The notes beneath the pieces were generated by a model that was not told the DNA's origin, ran no database searches, and saw only the letters and a list, made by a program, of their open reading frames with translations. The position numbers and the translations under genes are program-made. DNA of 64,000 nucleotides from Blastococcus sp. MG754426 (lineage in GTDB: Bacteria; Actinomycetota; Actinomycetes; Mycobacteriales; Geodermatophilaceae): contig NZ_SSXC01000011.1 of the NCBI RefSeq assembly GCF_021699055.1, positions 1 through 64,000 of the forward strand, read 5' to 3'. Positions 62,855 through 64,000 of the stretch are shown piece after piece. The stretch's first letter is position 1, and each line of letters starts with the position of its first letter.

Positions 62855-63667
62855 GTGACCGTGCAGCTCGGGAAGGTCCTCGCCGCCCTCGACGCCCGCT
62901 ACGACCCCGCGCTCGCCGAGGGGTGGGACGCCGTCGGCCTGGTCTGCGGGGATCCCGCCGAGCCGGTGCGCTCGGTGCTGTTCGCGGTGGACCCGACGGC
63001 CGCCGTCGTCGACGAGGTGGTCGCGACCGGCGCGCAGCTGCTCGTCACCCACCACCCGCTGTTCCTGACGCCGGTGCACGGCGTGCCCGCCGACGACCCG
63101 CGGGGGCGGCTGGTGCACCGGCTGGTCCGGGCCGGGGCCGCGCTGTTCGTCGCGCACACCAACGCCGACCGGGCCCCGGGGTGCGGGGTCAACGACGCGC
63201 TGGCCGGCGCGCTCGGGCTCGAGGACGCCGTGCCGCTGGAGCCCTCGCCCGCGGACCCGCGGGCGGGCCTCGGCCGGGTCGGCCGGCTGCCGGAGCCGAT
63301 GACGCTGCGGGCCTTCGCCGAGCACGCGGCCGCGGCCCTGCCGGCCACGGCCGGGGGCGTGCGGGCCGCCGGGGACCCCGACCGGAGGATCGCCACCGTC
63401 GCGGTGTGCGGCGGCAGCGGCGGCTCGCTGCTGGGCGCGGCCGCCGCGGCCGGCGCCGACGTGCTGCTCACCAGCGACCTGAAGCACCACCCGGTCTCCG
63501 ACGCGCGCGAGGTGACCGGGCCGGCGCTGTGCGACGTCGCGCACTGGGCGTCGGAGTGGCCGTGGCTGCCGGTGGCCGCGGACCGGCTGCGCCGGGACCT
63601 GGACGACGCCGTGGCGGTCGCCGTCGCCGCCACGCGGACCGACCCCTGGACCTCCCGCGCGGGCTGA
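62855..63667 (+). CDS. Nif3-like dinuclear metal center hexameric protein
   Basis: The 270-residue protein is a Nif3/YbgI family member. It has the metal ligands in VTHHPLFLTP (about residues 65-74), HTNAD (about 104-108) and the late SDLKHHPVSDARE region. The family forms toroidal hexamers and is listed as GTP cyclohydrolase 1 type 2-like, but its physiological role is debated. The GTG at 62855 is eight bases after TACGCT, so a nearly leaderless message is possible. Confidence 0.87.
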   Translation: MTVQLGKVLAALDARYDPALAEGWDAVGLVCGDPAEPVRSVLFAVDPTAAVVDEVVATGAQLLVTHHPLFLTPVHGVPADDPRGRLVHRLVRAGAALFVAHTNADRAPGCGVNDALAGALGLEDAVPLEPSPADPRAGLGRVGRLPEPMTLRAFAEHAAAALPATAGGVRAAGDPDRRIATVAVCGGSGGSLLGAAAAAGADVLLTSDLKHHPVSDAREVTGPALCDVAHWASEWPWLPVAADRLRRDLDDAVAVAVAATRTDPWTSRAG

Positions 63668-63682
63668 CCCGGCGGCTGCGGC

Positions 63683-64000
63683 TCAGCCGTGGCCGGCCGC
63701 GCGCAGGGCCTGCACGCAGGTGCGCTCGAGCGAGCGCTGCCGGCGGATCCGCGCCAGCAGGCCGGGTACCGGCTCCAGCTGCCGGGTCGCGGCCGGGCGG
63801 ACCCCGCTCAGCCGGCCGCCGGCGTAGCGGCCCGTGGTGGTGTGCACGGTCCAGCGCTCGACGTCGGGTACCGAGAGCTCCTGCCCGACCAGCACCGCCG
63901 GGCCGGCCACCCCGGCCGGTCCGCCCCGCAGCTCCAGCGGCTCGGCGTCCCAGCCGGCGACCCGCACGGTGCGCACGTGCAGCCCGCCGTCGTCGACCCC
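63683..64000 (-). CDS. Hypothetical protein, C-terminal part (partial)
   Basis: A minus-strand frame is open from the window edge to a stop at 63683 (105 codons visible), convergent with the Nif3 gene. The protein has a beta-rich core (VERWTVHTTTGRYAGGRL) and a basic helical end with RQRSLERTCVQALRA. A GTG at 63976 would be an internal or alternative start, but the frame continues upstream, so the true start is probably outside. No family is recognised. Confidence 0.5.
   Translation of the reverse strand, partial: GVDDGGLHVRTVRVAGWDAEPLELRGGPAGVAGPAVLVGQELSVPDVERWTVHTTTGRYAGGRLSGVRPAATRQLEPVPGLLARIRRQRSLERTCVQALRAAGHG

Overview
The window is a stretch of very GC-rich chromosome from an actinobacterium. 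The gene order points to a Geodermatophilaceae-like organism (Blastococcus, Modestobacter or Geodermatophilus type), but that is inference: no rRNA or other taxonomic marker is present. Supporting signs are the fasR-fabD-fabH-acpP-fabF block, the aceE / DUF3052 / ahpE neighbourhood known from mycobacteria, a DUF3145 gene, frequent GTG starts, four-base stop/start overlaps and several leaderless starts of the form TAnnnT-N6-GTG.

Layout. 1-711 is the N-terminal part of a membrane-anchored protein cut by the window edge. 868-5374 holds a small catabolic set (acyl-CoA ligase, cyclase-family protein, iron-dependent alcohol dehydrogenase/transhydrogenase, PaaI-type thioesterase). 5477-8234 has a WXG100-like/hydrolase pair and an AEC-family carrier. 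8224-11175 is a compact stressosome-type operon whose RsbT-like kinase is fused to an ECF-type sigma factor through a zinc-binding anti-sigma-like linker. A receiver-only response regulator diverges from it.

11881-35696 is an integrated mobilizable element of about 23.8 kb in a tRNA-Met(CAT) gene. It is bounded by 45-bp direct repeats, with integrase and excisionase at the tRNA end and a MobF relaxase but no coupling protein or type IV secretion genes. Its cargo is almost entirely DNA-processing and defence-like: a TIR-like protein, an HhH-GPD-like protein, a PD-(D/E)XK protein, a type III Res/Mod pair with two small partner genes (one HEPN-like), a UvrD-type helicase-nuclease with a Cas4/AddB-like iron-sulphur signature, a DEDDh exonuclease-BRCT protein, and an SMC-like ATPase with a small overlapping partner.

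35729-39857 returns to chromosome: a c-di-AMP riboswitch ahead of an M23 peptidase, a TVP38-like membrane protein, a mycothiol-dependent-isomerase-family protein and DUF3145. 39967-46576 is the type II fatty acid synthase operon with its regulator FasR, a putative FasR operator and an acyl-CoA carboxylase beta subunit. 46621-51056 carries a pirin, an M20 amidohydrolase and a LacI-regulated beta-glucosidase. 51096-55308 carries aceE, DUF3052, an AhpE-type peroxiredoxin and tRNA-Val. 55325-64000 carries lipid-related hydrolases, an epimerase plus WS/DGAT pair, a FUSC-family protein, a Nif3 protein and a gene cut by the right edge.
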